Assembly (NCBI RefSeq): GCF_900102195.1
Contig: NZ_FNBE01000027.1
Location: 1-38,030 of the forward strand
Direction of reading: 5' to 3'
DNA length: 38,030 bases
Origin: Pseudonocardia oroxyli
GTDB lineage: Bacteria > Actinomycetota > Actinomycetes > Mycobacteriales > Pseudonocardiaceae
Part shown: positions 31,311-38,030 of the stretch, one piece after another
Numbering within the stretch: position 1 is the first letter of the stretch
Layout of the letters: each line of letters begins with the position of its first letter
Notes under the pieces: model-generated
The model's input: only the letters and a program-made list of their open reading frames with translations
What the model was told of the DNA's origin: nothing
Database searches by the model: none
Translations under genes and position numbers: made by a program

Positions 31311-31332
31311 GGTGAACCTCCGAGAGCTGAAC

Positions 31333-31365
31333 TGTACAGCGTACAATATAACTGGACAGTGTACA
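31333..31365. promoter_or_regulatory. two TetR operators (TGTAC-N3-GTACA type)
   Basis: TGTACAGCGTACA (31333-31345) and TGGACAGTGTACA (31353-31365) are 13-bp dyads 20 bp apart, about two helical turns. Together their outer arms form AACTGTACA/TGTACAGTT. The sites lie between the hydrolase and TetR genes. Confidence 0.8.
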
Positions 31366-31374
31366 GTTCGACAA
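31345..31374 (-). promoter_or_regulatory. promoter of the hydrolase gene
   Basis: On the minus strand TTGTCG (31369-31374) and TATATT (31345-31350) are 18 nt apart, a good sigma-A-type promoter giving a short leader before ATG 31310. Both operators overlap it, so repression by steric block is expected. Confidence 0.55.
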
Positions 31375-31914
31375 GTGCGAGGACCAGGGGAACGGGCCGG
31401 GCTCACCCGCGAGGCAGTGCTGGGCGCGGCGCGCGAGCTGCTCGCGGAAGCGGGGCTGCGGGGCCTGACGATGCGCGCGCTGGCCCGCAGCCTCGACGTC
31501 GCCCCCAACGCCCTCTACAGCCACGTCCCCGGCAAGGACGAGCTGGTCGACGCCCTCCTCGACGAGCATCTCGGCGCGGTCGAGAACCCGCCGGTCGACG
31601 CCGCGGACCCGCTCGCCGCCGTCGCGCGGATGATGACGTCGACCTACGACGTGCTGCTGGCCGCGCCCGACCTCGTGCCCCTCTACCTGGCCCGACGCGG
31701 TGCGCGCGGGCCGAACGCCCAGGCGCTCGGCGCGCACATGGACGCCCTGCTGGCGCGGGCGGGGGTCGATCCGGCCGCGATCCCCGGCGCGCGGATCACG
31801 CTGATCGTCCACGCCATCGGGTTCGCGTCCTTCGACGAGCCCCGCGCCGTGTTCGCGACGAGCCTCGGGTGGCTCCTCACCGGAATAGCCCGCGGCGAGG
31901 AGTCGCTGACCTGA
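31375..31914 (+). CDS. TetR-family transcriptional regulator
   Basis: 179 residues. LTREAVLGAARELLAEAGLR, GLTMRALARSLDVAPNALYSHVPGKDELVDALLDEHL is the TetR DNA-binding domain, and the C-terminal domain fits the TetR_C_33-like type (VARMMTSTYDVLLAAPDLVP, ITLIVHAIGFASF). The start at GTG 31375 has no ribosome site; it follows the two operators directly, and TATAAC at 31347-31352 could drive a very short leader. Autorepression plus control of the divergent hydrolase is likely, and perhaps of the luciferase-like genes that follow 2 nt after its stop. Confidence 0.83.
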   Translation: MRGPGERAGLTREAVLGAARELLAEAGLRGLTMRALARSLDVAPNALYSHVPGKDELVDALLDEHLGAVENPPVDAADPLAAVARMMTSTYDVLLAAPDLVPLYLARRGARGPNAQALGAHMDALLARAGVDPAAIPGARITLIVHAIGFASFDEPRAVFATSLGWLLTGIARGEESLT

Positions 31915-31916
31915 CC

Positions 31917-32693
31917 ATGACGGACGTTTGGCTCGGACAGCCCGCGGTCACCCCCGAGCTCGCGGAGGAGATCGAGAAACTCGGGTACGAAGCGGTCTGG
32001 CTCGGCGGGTCACCCGCCGCCGAGCTCGCCGTGGACCCGCTGCTGGCCGCCACGGAGCGGCTGACGGTCGGCACCAGCATCGTCAACATCTGGACGGCCG
32101 ACCCGAAGCAGACCGCGGAGTCGTTCCACCGCCTGGAGAGCGCGTTCCCGGGGCGGTTCATCCTGGGTATCGGGGCGGGCCACAAGGAGGCCACGGCGGA
32201 CTACCGCAAGCCCTACCAGGCCCTCGTCGACTACCTCGACGCGCTGGACGAGGCCGGGGTGCCGAAGGAGCGCCGCGCGCTCGCCGCGCTCGGACCCCGC
32301 GTGCTGGAGCTCGCCCGCGACCGCTCCGCGGGCGCACTGCCCTACCTGACCACCCCCGAACACACCCGGACCGCCCGGGAGATCCTCGGCCCGGACGCGC
32401 TGCTGGTGGCCGAGCACAAGGTCGCCAACTCCGCGGAGTCCGCGCGGACGATGGTCCAGCGGTACCTGCGGCTGTCGAACTACGTCGCCAACCTGCGTCG
32501 ACTCGGCTTCACCGACGAGGAGCTCGCGCTGCCCGGCAGCGACCGGGTCGTCGACGCCCTCGTGCTGCGCGGGGACGTCGACACGGTCGCCGCCCAGCTG
32601 CGCGAGCACCTCGCGGCCGGGGCGAACCGGGTCGCGATCCAGCCGCTCGACGACGTCGTGGAGACCCTGCGCGCCTTCGCAGGCCGGATCTGA
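31917..32693 (+). CDS. LLM class F420-dependent oxidoreductase (TIGR03620-like)
   Basis: 258 residues. EIEKLGYEAVWLGGSPAAEL, TERLTVGTSIVNIWTADPKQ, and FPGRFILGIGAGHKEATADY mark the short LLM subgroup usually predicted to use F420. ATG 31917 is 2 nt after the TetR stop, so translation is probably coupled. The substrate is unknown; location with a TetR regulator and a hydrolase suggests breakdown or detoxification of one small molecule. Confidence 0.83.
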   Translation: MTDVWLGQPAVTPELAEEIEKLGYEAVWLGGSPAAELAVDPLLAATERLTVGTSIVNIWTADPKQTAESFHRLESAFPGRFILGIGAGHKEATADYRKPYQALVDYLDALDEAGVPKERRALAALGPRVLELARDRSAGALPYLTTPEHTRTAREILGPDALLVAEHKVANSAESARTMVQRYLRLSNYVANLRRLGFTDEELALPGSDRVVDALVLRGDVDTVAAQLREHLAAGANRVAIQPLDDVVETLRAFAGRI

Positions 32694-32730
32694 GGTGCGC
32701 CCGGCGGCCTGATCCGGTGAGGTGGGTCCC

Positions 32731-33504
32731 GTGACGAGGACCGGTGTGGTGTTCCGCCCGCAGTCGCCGATCGGGCGGCTGCGGGCGGTGGCGGAGGCCG
32801 CGGACCAGGCGGGGATCGACGAGCTGTGGCTGTGGGAGGACTGCTTCCTCGACAGCGCGGTCCCGGCCGCCACCGCCGCCCTGGCCTGGACCGACCGGCT
32901 GACCGTCGGGGTGGGGCTGCTGCCCGTGCCGCTGCGCAACGCCGCGGCCGCGACCATGGAGATCGCCACGCTCGCCCGCCTGTTCCCCGGCCGCGTCGTG
33001 CCCGCTCTGGGGCACGGCGTGCTGGAGTGGATGGGGCAGGTCGGGGCGCGGGTCGAGTCGCCGATGACGCTGCTGCGCGAGTACACCGACGCCGTCCGCG
33101 GCCTCCTCGACGGCGAGCGCCTGACCGTCGAGGGCCGGTACGTGCGGCTCACCGACGTCGCGCTCGACGACCCGGTCCCCGAGGTCCCCCCGCTGCTGAT
33201 CGGCGCCCGCGGCCCCCGGACGGTCGCGCTCGCGGGCGAGGTCGCGGACGGCGTGCTGCTCGACGCCGTCGCCACCCCGGACGCCGTGCGCGCCGCCCGG
33301 AACACGGCGGACGCGGCCCGTGCGGCGGCGGGTCTGGAAGGCGCGACCCGGGTGGTCGTGTTCGTGGAGACCACCCCGGCCGACGCCCGCGCGGCCGTCG
33401 AGCGGTACGCCGAGGCGGGCGCCGACACGGTCGTCCTGCAGGCCCCGGAGCACACCCCCGACCCGGAACCCCTCCTCGACGCCCTGCGCCTGCGGCGCTC
33501 GTGA
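32731..33504 (+). CDS. luciferase-like monooxygenase (LLM class oxidoreductase)
   Basis: 257 residues. GVVFRPQSPIGRLRAVAEAA, DQAGIDELWLWEDCF, TVGVGLLPVPLRNAAAATME and FPGRVVPALGHGVLEWMGQ are the LLM barrel blocks, and PLLIGARGPRTVALAGEVAD the C-terminal cofactor loop. GTG 32731 has GAGGT about 8 nt upstream and is preferred to GTG 32722. It follows the previous LLM gene by 37 nt on the same strand. Its stop TGA (33502-33504) lies inside the palindromic repeat at 33500. Confidence 0.83.
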   Translation: MTRTGVVFRPQSPIGRLRAVAEAADQAGIDELWLWEDCFLDSAVPAATAALAWTDRLTVGVGLLPVPLRNAAAATMEIATLARLFPGRVVPALGHGVLEWMGQVGARVESPMTLLREYTDAVRGLLDGERLTVEGRYVRLTDVALDDPVPEVPPLLIGARGPRTVALAGEVADGVLLDAVATPDAVRAARNTADAARAAAGLEGATRVVVFVETTPADARAAVERYAEAGADTVVLQAPEHTPDPEPLLDALRLRRS

Positions 33505-33541
33505 GTGGTAAGTGGTGCTCTGGCACCACTTACCACTCACG
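33500..33541. repeat. GTGAGTGG-family palindromic hairpin with a different inner stem
   Basis: CGTGAGTGGTAAGTGGTGC (33500-33518), loop TCTG, and its exact complement (33523-33541). The outer nine pairs equal those at 9257 and 27338; the inner ten pairs differ yet still match each other. It joins the convergent LLM and M3 peptidase genes and probably terminates both. Confidence 0.9.
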
Positions 33542-33558
33542 GGCGCCGGAGGCGCGGA

Positions 33559-35547
33559 TCAGGTGAGGTTGCGGCGTTCGAGGAGGTTGCGGATCTGCGG
33601 GTCGCGGCCGCGGAAGGCGCGGTAGGCGTCCATGGCGTCGACCGCACCGCCGCGGGAGAGCAGGGTGCGGCGGAAGTGGTCGCCGTTCTCGCGGCGCAGG
33701 CCGCCGTTCTCGGCGAACCAGGCCACGGTGTCGGCGTCCAGCACCTCGGACCAGACGTAGGAGTAGTAGCCCGCCGAGTAGCCGCCCGCGAAGACGTGGT
33801 TGAAGTAGGTGCTGCGGTAGCGCGGCGGGATCAGCGGGTGGGCGATCCCGGCCTTGCGCAGGGCCTCGGCCTCGAAGGTCTCGACGTCCGTCACCGTGTC
33901 GTCGACCGTGATCGTGTGCCACGCCTGGTCCAGCAGCGCCGCGGCCAGGTACTCGGTCGTCCGGTAGCCCTCACCGAACGTGCGGCTGGCCAGCAGCTTC
34001 TCCAGCAGCTCGGCCGGGAGGGGCTCCCCGGTGAGATGGTGGCGCGCGTACCGGGCCAGGATCTCCGGGCTCGCCAGCCACATCTCGTTGACCTGCGACG
34101 GGAACTCGACGAAGTCCCGCGGCACGGACGTGCCCGAGAACGTCGGGTAGCGGACGGCGGAGAACAGCCCGTGCAGCGCGTGCCCGAACTCGTGGAACAG
34201 GGTGCGGACCTCGTCGATCGTGAGCAGCGTGGGCTCGCCCTCGGCGGGCTTGGTGATGTTGAGCGTGTTCATCACGACGGGCTTCTCGTCGAGCAGGAAC
34301 GACTGCCCCACCAGCGCGTTCATCCACGCCCCGCCGCGCTTGGACTCGCGCGCGTAGTAGTCGCCGCCGAACAGGCCCAGCGGCGTGCCGTCGACGTCGA
34401 ACACCTCCCAGAAGCGGACGTCCGGGTGGTAGCCGACGAGATCGTGGCGCGGGTGCAGCTGGATGCCGTAGAGCTGCTCGGCCGCGTGGAACACCCCGTG
34501 CTGCAGCACCGACTCCAGCTCCAGGTAGGGCCGCAGCAGGGCGGCGTCGACCTCGAAGCGCTCGCGGCGGACCTGCTCCGCGGCGAACGTCCAGTCCCAC
34601 GGCTCGAGCGCGCCGATCTCGTTCGCCTCGGAGTCGGCGTTGCGCATCGCGGGCGGGGCGAGATCGGCCAGCATCGAGGCGACGGCGCCCACCGTGCCCG
34701 CCGTCGCGTCCTCGATGACGTAGTCGGCGTGGGTCGGGTAGCCGAGCAGCCGGGCCCGCTCGGCGCGCAGGGCGGTGATCTCGAGGACGACGTCTCGCGT
34801 GTCGTGCTCCCCACCCAGGCCGCGGTGGATCGAGGCCTCGAACACCTGTCGTCGCAGCTCGCGGTCGGTGAGCGACTCCAGGACGGGCTGCCCGGTCGGG
34901 AGCACCAGGGTCAGCAGGAACCCGCCCTCGTGCCCGCGGGAGGTCGCCGCGGCCGCCGCGGCGGAGATCGCGCCGGGCGACATCCCGTCGAGCTTCGCCA
35001 CGTCGTGGACGTGCACCGCCGCCGCGTTCGCGCCCGCGAGCAGCCGGGCCGAGAACGTGGTCGAGAGGCGGGACAGCTGGGCGTTCAGCGCCTTGAGCCG
35101 CTCCTTCTCCGCGTCGCCGAGCTCGGCGCCCGCCCGGACGGCGTCGGTGAGGTAGCGCTGCGCCAGCCGCGCCGACTCGGGGTCGAGCGCCTCGTCCTGC
35201 ACCGCACGGATCCGCGCGAACAGCCGCGGGTCCAGCGAGATGTCGTCCGCGTGCGCGGCCAGCAACGGCGCGACGACCGACCGCACCTCCTCGATCCGCG
35301 GCGTGGTGTCCGCGCCCGCGCGGGTGAAGAAGACCCGCGACACCCGGTCGAGGATCCGCCCGGAGCGCTCGAGCGCCTCGATCGTGTTCGCGAAGGTGTG
35401 CTCACCCGCCGCGACGATCGCCTCGATCTCGGCCCGCTGCTCGGCCATCCCCGCCTCGAACGCCGGCAGGTAGTGCTCGTCGCGGATCGCGGCGAAGTCG
35501 GGGAGGCCGTACGGGAGCACGCTCGGCACGAGGAACGGGTTCGTCAC
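33559..35547 (-). CDS. M3-family zinc metallopeptidase (peptidyl-dipeptidase Dcp/oligopeptidase A-like)
   Basis: 662 residues, the usual Dcp/PrlC size. The zinc site is LFHEFGHALHGLFS (HExxH) with the third ligand Glu in the downstream FVEFPSQVNEMW block; FGGDYYARESKRGGAW and FAGGYSAGYYSYVWSEVLDAD are further M3 marks. No signal peptide is seen, so it acts in the cytoplasm on short peptides from protein turnover. It starts at GTG 35547, divergent from the protein kinase gene. Confidence 0.92.
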   Translation of the reverse strand: MTNPFLVPSVLPYGLPDFAAIRDEHYLPAFEAGMAEQRAEIEAIVAAGEHTFANTIEALERSGRILDRVSRVFFTRAGADTTPRIEEVRSVVAPLLAAHADDISLDPRLFARIRAVQDEALDPESARLAQRYLTDAVRAGAELGDAEKERLKALNAQLSRLSTTFSARLLAGANAAAVHVHDVAKLDGMSPGAISAAAAAATSRGHEGGFLLTLVLPTGQPVLESLTDRELRRQVFEASIHRGLGGEHDTRDVVLEITALRAERARLLGYPTHADYVIEDATAGTVGAVASMLADLAPPAMRNADSEANEIGALEPWDWTFAAEQVRRERFEVDAALLRPYLELESVLQHGVFHAAEQLYGIQLHPRHDLVGYHPDVRFWEVFDVDGTPLGLFGGDYYARESKRGGAWMNALVGQSFLLDEKPVVMNTLNITKPAEGEPTLLTIDEVRTLFHEFGHALHGLFSAVRYPTFSGTSVPRDFVEFPSQVNEMWLASPEILARYARHHLTGEPLPAELLEKLLASRTFGEGYRTTEYLAAALLDQAWHTITVDDTVTDVETFEAEALRKAGIAHPLIPPRYRSTYFNHVFAGGYSAGYYSYVWSEVLDADTVAWFAENGGLRRENGDHFRRTLLSRGGAVDAMDAYRAFRGRDPQIRNLLERRNLT

Positions 35548-35624
35548 GGCTTCACCGTAGCTCTACCGATCCCGGGTCCGCCGTGATCCGCTAGCGTCGC
35601 CGAACGGCACGAAAGGGACATCGG

Positions 35625-37670
35625 GTGACGGAGGACTTCGGGCCGTACCGGCTGGACGAGCTGGTCGGACGCGGCGGCATGGGCGAGGTCTGGCGCGCCT
35701 ACGACACCCGCCGCAAGCGCGTCGTCGCGCTGAAGCGGCTCGGCCCCGAGCAGTCCGGCAACGCCGAGTTCGAGGCCCGCTTCCGCCGCGAGTGCGAGCT
35801 CGCCGCGCGGCTCCACGCCCCCACCGTGATCCCCATCCACGACTACGGCGAGATCGACGGCCGGCTGTTCCTGGACATGCGGTTCGTGCAGGGCGAGGAC
35901 CTCGCGGCCCGGCTGCGCCACGGCCCCCTGGCGCCCGCGGCCGCCGTCCGGGTCGTGGAACAGCTCGCCGCCGCCCTCGACGCGGCGCACGCCGCCGGGC
36001 TCGTGCACCGGGACGTCAAGCCCTCGAACGCGCTGCTCACCGAGGGCGACTTCGTGTACCTCGTGGACTTCGGCATCGTCCGGTCACTGGCCTCGGACAC
36101 CGTCTTGACCACGGCGAACGGCGTGGTGGGCACGGCGGGGTACCTCGCCCCGGAACGCATCCTGGGCGCCGGTGAGGATCACCGCTCGGACGTCTACTCC
36201 CTCGCCTGTGTCCTGCACGAGTGCCTCACCGGCGAGCGGCCCTACACCGCCACCACGGCGGCGGCGGTCCTCGCCGCCCACGTCCACGCCCCCGTCCCGC
36301 GGCCGAGCGCGGCGGACCCGCGGCTGCGCCCGTTCGACGCCGTGGTCGCAGCCGGGATGGCGAAGGACCCGGCGGACCGCCCGCCGTCGGCCGGGGCGTT
36401 CGCCCGGCTCGCGGCGCAGGCGCTGCGGGGGCACGTCCCGCACACCGAGGTGGGGCTGCGGCGACCGGACCGGACTCTCCGCGGCGGACCGGACACGGTC
36501 GTCCCGCTCGCCGGAGTGCGCCCGCCGGGACCGCCGTGGGGCGGCGGGTCGGGGCCCCCGGGCTTCCCCGGCGTCTTCCCCGACGGCGGCTCGAACCCGC
36601 CGGTCGCCACCCGGCCCCGCCGCTCCCGACTCCCCTGGTTCGCCGGACTCGCCCTGCTCCTGGTCGCGGGCCTGGTCACGACCCTGCTCGTGGCCCGGCC
36701 CTGGGGCTCGACAGGCGGTGCGGAGCCGATCGCCGTCCCCACGATCGGGCCTCCCACCGCCGCCCCGGAGCCGACCCTGCCGCGGCTGCTGTCGCGCGTG
36801 GCGCTCGGCGGCGACCCGCGCTCGCTCGTCGTCGACGGCACCGAGGCGTACGTGGTCACCGTGCCGCAGCGCTACACCGACCAGCTCGTGATCGTCGACC
36901 TGCCCAGCGGGACGGCGAGCCCGCCGTACACGGTCTCCGAAGCGGGCGGGGGCGTCGGTGTGGACGACCTCGGGCAGATGTGGGTGCCCCGCTGCGCCCC
37001 CGGCGGCGGCGTCTGCGGCCTGGACCTCATCGAACGCGAGGGCAAGGTGATCGCGGGCGCCCCGATCGACCGCGTGCCCACGAACATGGTCCTCGAACGG
37101 CGGACCGGCCTCGCCCACGTCGTCCAGCTGGGGCCGGGCGGCCTGAGCTCGGTCGTCACCGTGGACACCACCAGGGACGCGGTGATCGGCGGCCCGTACC
37201 CGCTCGGTCAGGGCAACGCCACCCTGTCGCTGTCCCCGGGCGGGGACACCCTCGCCTTCGCCGACGGCGCCTCCGTGGTCTCGCTGCTGGACACCCGCTC
37301 CGGCCGGGCCACCGGCGCGATCACCGCGGGCGAGGGCTCGACCCACACCGCCTTCTCCCCCGACGGGAGCCGTCTCTACGTCAGTTCCGGCCTCTCCGGC
37401 TCGGTCACGGCGGTGGACCTGGACGCGGCGACGACCGGGGCCCGGCCGACGGCCCTGCAGACCGGACTGGCCGGCCTCGCGGTCTCCCCCGACGGCACCC
37501 GCCTCTACGTCGCCGACACCGACCACGGCGTCGTGCACGTCCTGGACGCGGTGTCGATGCAGGTCATCGGCGCGGTGAACGTCGGCGGCGCCCCCACCGA
37601 GATCGCCGCCACAGGTGACCGGATCCACGTCCTCGACACCGCCGGGGACGCACTTCTGACCCTCGGCTGA
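35625..37670 (+). CDS. receptor-type Ser/Thr protein kinase with extracellular beta-propeller
   Basis: 681 residues. A complete Hanks-type kinase fills about 1-270: GRGGMGEVW loop, Lys37 (VVALK), catalytic HRDVKPSN (128-135), DFG (148-150) and the APE block. A Pro/Gly-rich link leads to one membrane span (WFAGLALLLVAGLVTTLLVA, about 338-357). The outer 300 residues are YVTN/NHL-like propeller blades (VALGGDPRSLVVDGTEAYVV, TAFSPDGSRLYVSSG, LAVSPDGTRLYVADT, VNVGGAPTEIAATG). The layout is that of M. tuberculosis PknD, where the propeller is the sensor. AAAGGGA before GTG 35625 supports the start. The gene stands alone; an IS element begins just after it. Confidence 0.92.
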   Translation: MTEDFGPYRLDELVGRGGMGEVWRAYDTRRKRVVALKRLGPEQSGNAEFEARFRRECELAARLHAPTVIPIHDYGEIDGRLFLDMRFVQGEDLAARLRHGPLAPAAAVRVVEQLAAALDAAHAAGLVHRDVKPSNALLTEGDFVYLVDFGIVRSLASDTVLTTANGVVGTAGYLAPERILGAGEDHRSDVYSLACVLHECLTGERPYTATTAAAVLAAHVHAPVPRPSAADPRLRPFDAVVAAGMAKDPADRPPSAGAFARLAAQALRGHVPHTEVGLRRPDRTLRGGPDTVVPLAGVRPPGPPWGGGSGPPGFPGVFPDGGSNPPVATRPRRSRLPWFAGLALLLVAGLVTTLLVARPWGSTGGAEPIAVPTIGPPTAAPEPTLPRLLSRVALGGDPRSLVVDGTEAYVVTVPQRYTDQLVIVDLPSGTASPPYTVSEAGGGVGVDDLGQMWVPRCAPGGGVCGLDLIEREGKVIAGAPIDRVPTNMVLERRTGLAHVVQLGPGGLSSVVTVDTTRDAVIGGPYPLGQGNATLSLSPGGDTLAFADGASVVSLLDTRSGRATGAITAGEGSTHTAFSPDGSRLYVSSGLSGSVTAVDLDAATTGARPTALQTGLAGLAVSPDGTRLYVADTDHGVVHVLDAVSMQVIGAVNVGGAPTEIAATGDRIHVLDTAGDALLTLG

Positions 37671-37672
37671 CT

Positions 37673-37686
37673 CGTGAGCGGCACTA
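37673..37686. repeat. half of a GTGAGCGG hairpin at the IS5 element junction
   Basis: CGTGAGCGGCACTA directly precedes the element and resembles the left arm of the GTGAGTGG hairpins, but no complementary arm follows. If the element is removed at CTAG, the site could be a perfect palindrome centred on CTAG. The right flank is outside the window. Confidence 0.5.
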
Positions 37687-38030
37687 GGGCTTGTCCTGTA
37701 GGTCGGCACGCAGCCACAACATGATGGCGGCGATGGTGATCTCCGAGCGGTAGTAGGCCACCCGCTTCGCGTAGCGGGTGGCCAGCGCCCGGAACTGCTT
37801 GAGCCGGTTGAAACAGCGCTCGACCACGTTGCGGTCGGCGTAGAGCTCGGGGTCGAACCCTGGTGGGCGCCCACCGCGGGAGCCTTTGCGCAGACGATGG
37901 TTGATCTGATCGACCCGTTCCGGGCTGGTGAAAGCGATCCTGCGCTGCCGCAGCGCCGCCCGGGTCGAGGGGTGGGAGTAGGCCTTGTCCGCCAACACCC
38001 GGTCGGGGCGTCGGCGGGGCCGCCCGGGCC
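37684..38030 (-). CDS. IS5-family DDE transposase, C-terminal part (continues past right edge)
   Basis: About 115 codons are in the window, open to the right edge. DRVLADKAYSHPSTRAALRQ carries the second catalytic Asp region, and YADRNVVERCFNRLK is an exact Y(2)R(3)E(6)K signature with the third catalytic residue (Glu). In this group the protein is usually split over two frames, and this would be the second. Its stop TAG (37684-37686) falls in the CTAG that looks like the target site, so the host DNA seems to supply the stop. The catalytic part seen is intact. Confidence 0.88.
   Translation of the reverse strand, partial: PGRPRRRPDRVLADKAYSHPSTRAALRQRRIAFTSPERVDQINHRLRKGSRGGRPPGFDPELYADRNVVERCFNRLKQFRALATRYAKRVAYYRSEITIAAIMLWLRADLQDKP
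37687..38030. mobile_element. IS5-family (IS427-like) insertion sequence, left end
   Basis: The terminal sequence GGGCTTGTCCTGTAGG follows CTA at 37684-37686 and precedes the transposase tail, as expected for the terminal inverted repeat of an IS427-group element that targets CTAG. The other end and any target duplication lie outside the window. Confidence 0.7.

Noticed and set aside
9255..33541. CRISPR array made of the GTGAGTGG repeats
   Set aside because: Copies are single, thousands of bases apart, without regular spacers or cas genes.

Overview
The window is very GC-rich and gene-dense. It has many GTG starts, TANNNT boxes 6-8 nt before start codons (leaderless style), several luciferase-like (F420/FMN) oxidoreductases, an F420-type nitroreductase remnant, an AlkZ-like glycosylase, a Ser/Thr kinase with an extracellular propeller, and anti-sigma and XRE-cupin regulators. 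This points to an actinobacterium, most likely Pseudonocardiaceae (Pseudonocardia-like). The genus is an inference. No stretch longer than about 300 bases lacks a gene; the longest gaps (about 220-290 bases) are described under the features next to them.

Layout. 1-5477: the N-terminal part of a NicX/M29-like enzyme running off the left edge, a GT39-type membrane glycosyltransferase, an RsbW-like anti-sigma kinase, a VOC protein, an AlkZ-like DNA glycosylase and a luciferase-like monooxygenase. 5497-11754: an XRE-cupin regulator divergent from a tightly overlapping five-gene operon: type III glutamine synthetase/gamma-glutamylmethylamide synthetase (GmaS-like), the three N-methylglutamate synthase-type subunits (MgsA, MgsB, MgsC-like) and one SoxB/DadA-like FAD oxidoreductase. 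This looks like a compact N-alkylglutamate route for assimilating an amine, with one flavoprotein where methylotrophs have a four-subunit dehydrogenase. 11759-16000: MarR/quinone-reductase-like and TetR/SDR-NTF2 regulator-target pairs with palindromic operators, mixed with three gene remnants. 16139-19271: a protein with four tandem cold-shock domains, a CPA1 Na+/H+ antiporter and a small membrane protein. 19493-19711: tRNA-Arg(ACG) and tRNA-Ser(GCT). 19765-25662: acetoacetyl-CoA synthetase, a dienelactone-hydrolase-like protein with an altered nucleophile, a HisC-like aminotransferase, DUF4870, two GlsB/YeaQ stress membrane proteins, and a response regulator with a degenerate receiver. 25904-33504: membrane-anchored GH16 glycosidase, XRE-cupin regulator/BenE transporter pair, hydrolase/TetR pair and three luciferase-like oxidoreductases. 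33559-38030: M3 oligopeptidase, a receptor Ser/Thr kinase, and the end of an IS5-family element.

Two observations stand out. First, the compact amine operon. Second, a dispersed family of near-perfect hairpins (9255-9300, 27338-27379, 33500-33541) that share the outer arm CGTGAGTGG and a TCYR tetraloop while the inner stem changes and stays self-complementary. Two copies sit where convergent genes meet; one is embedded in frame in the N-terminus of the MgsC-like gene. A fourth, related half-hairpin appears to be interrupted at a central CTAG by the IS5 element.
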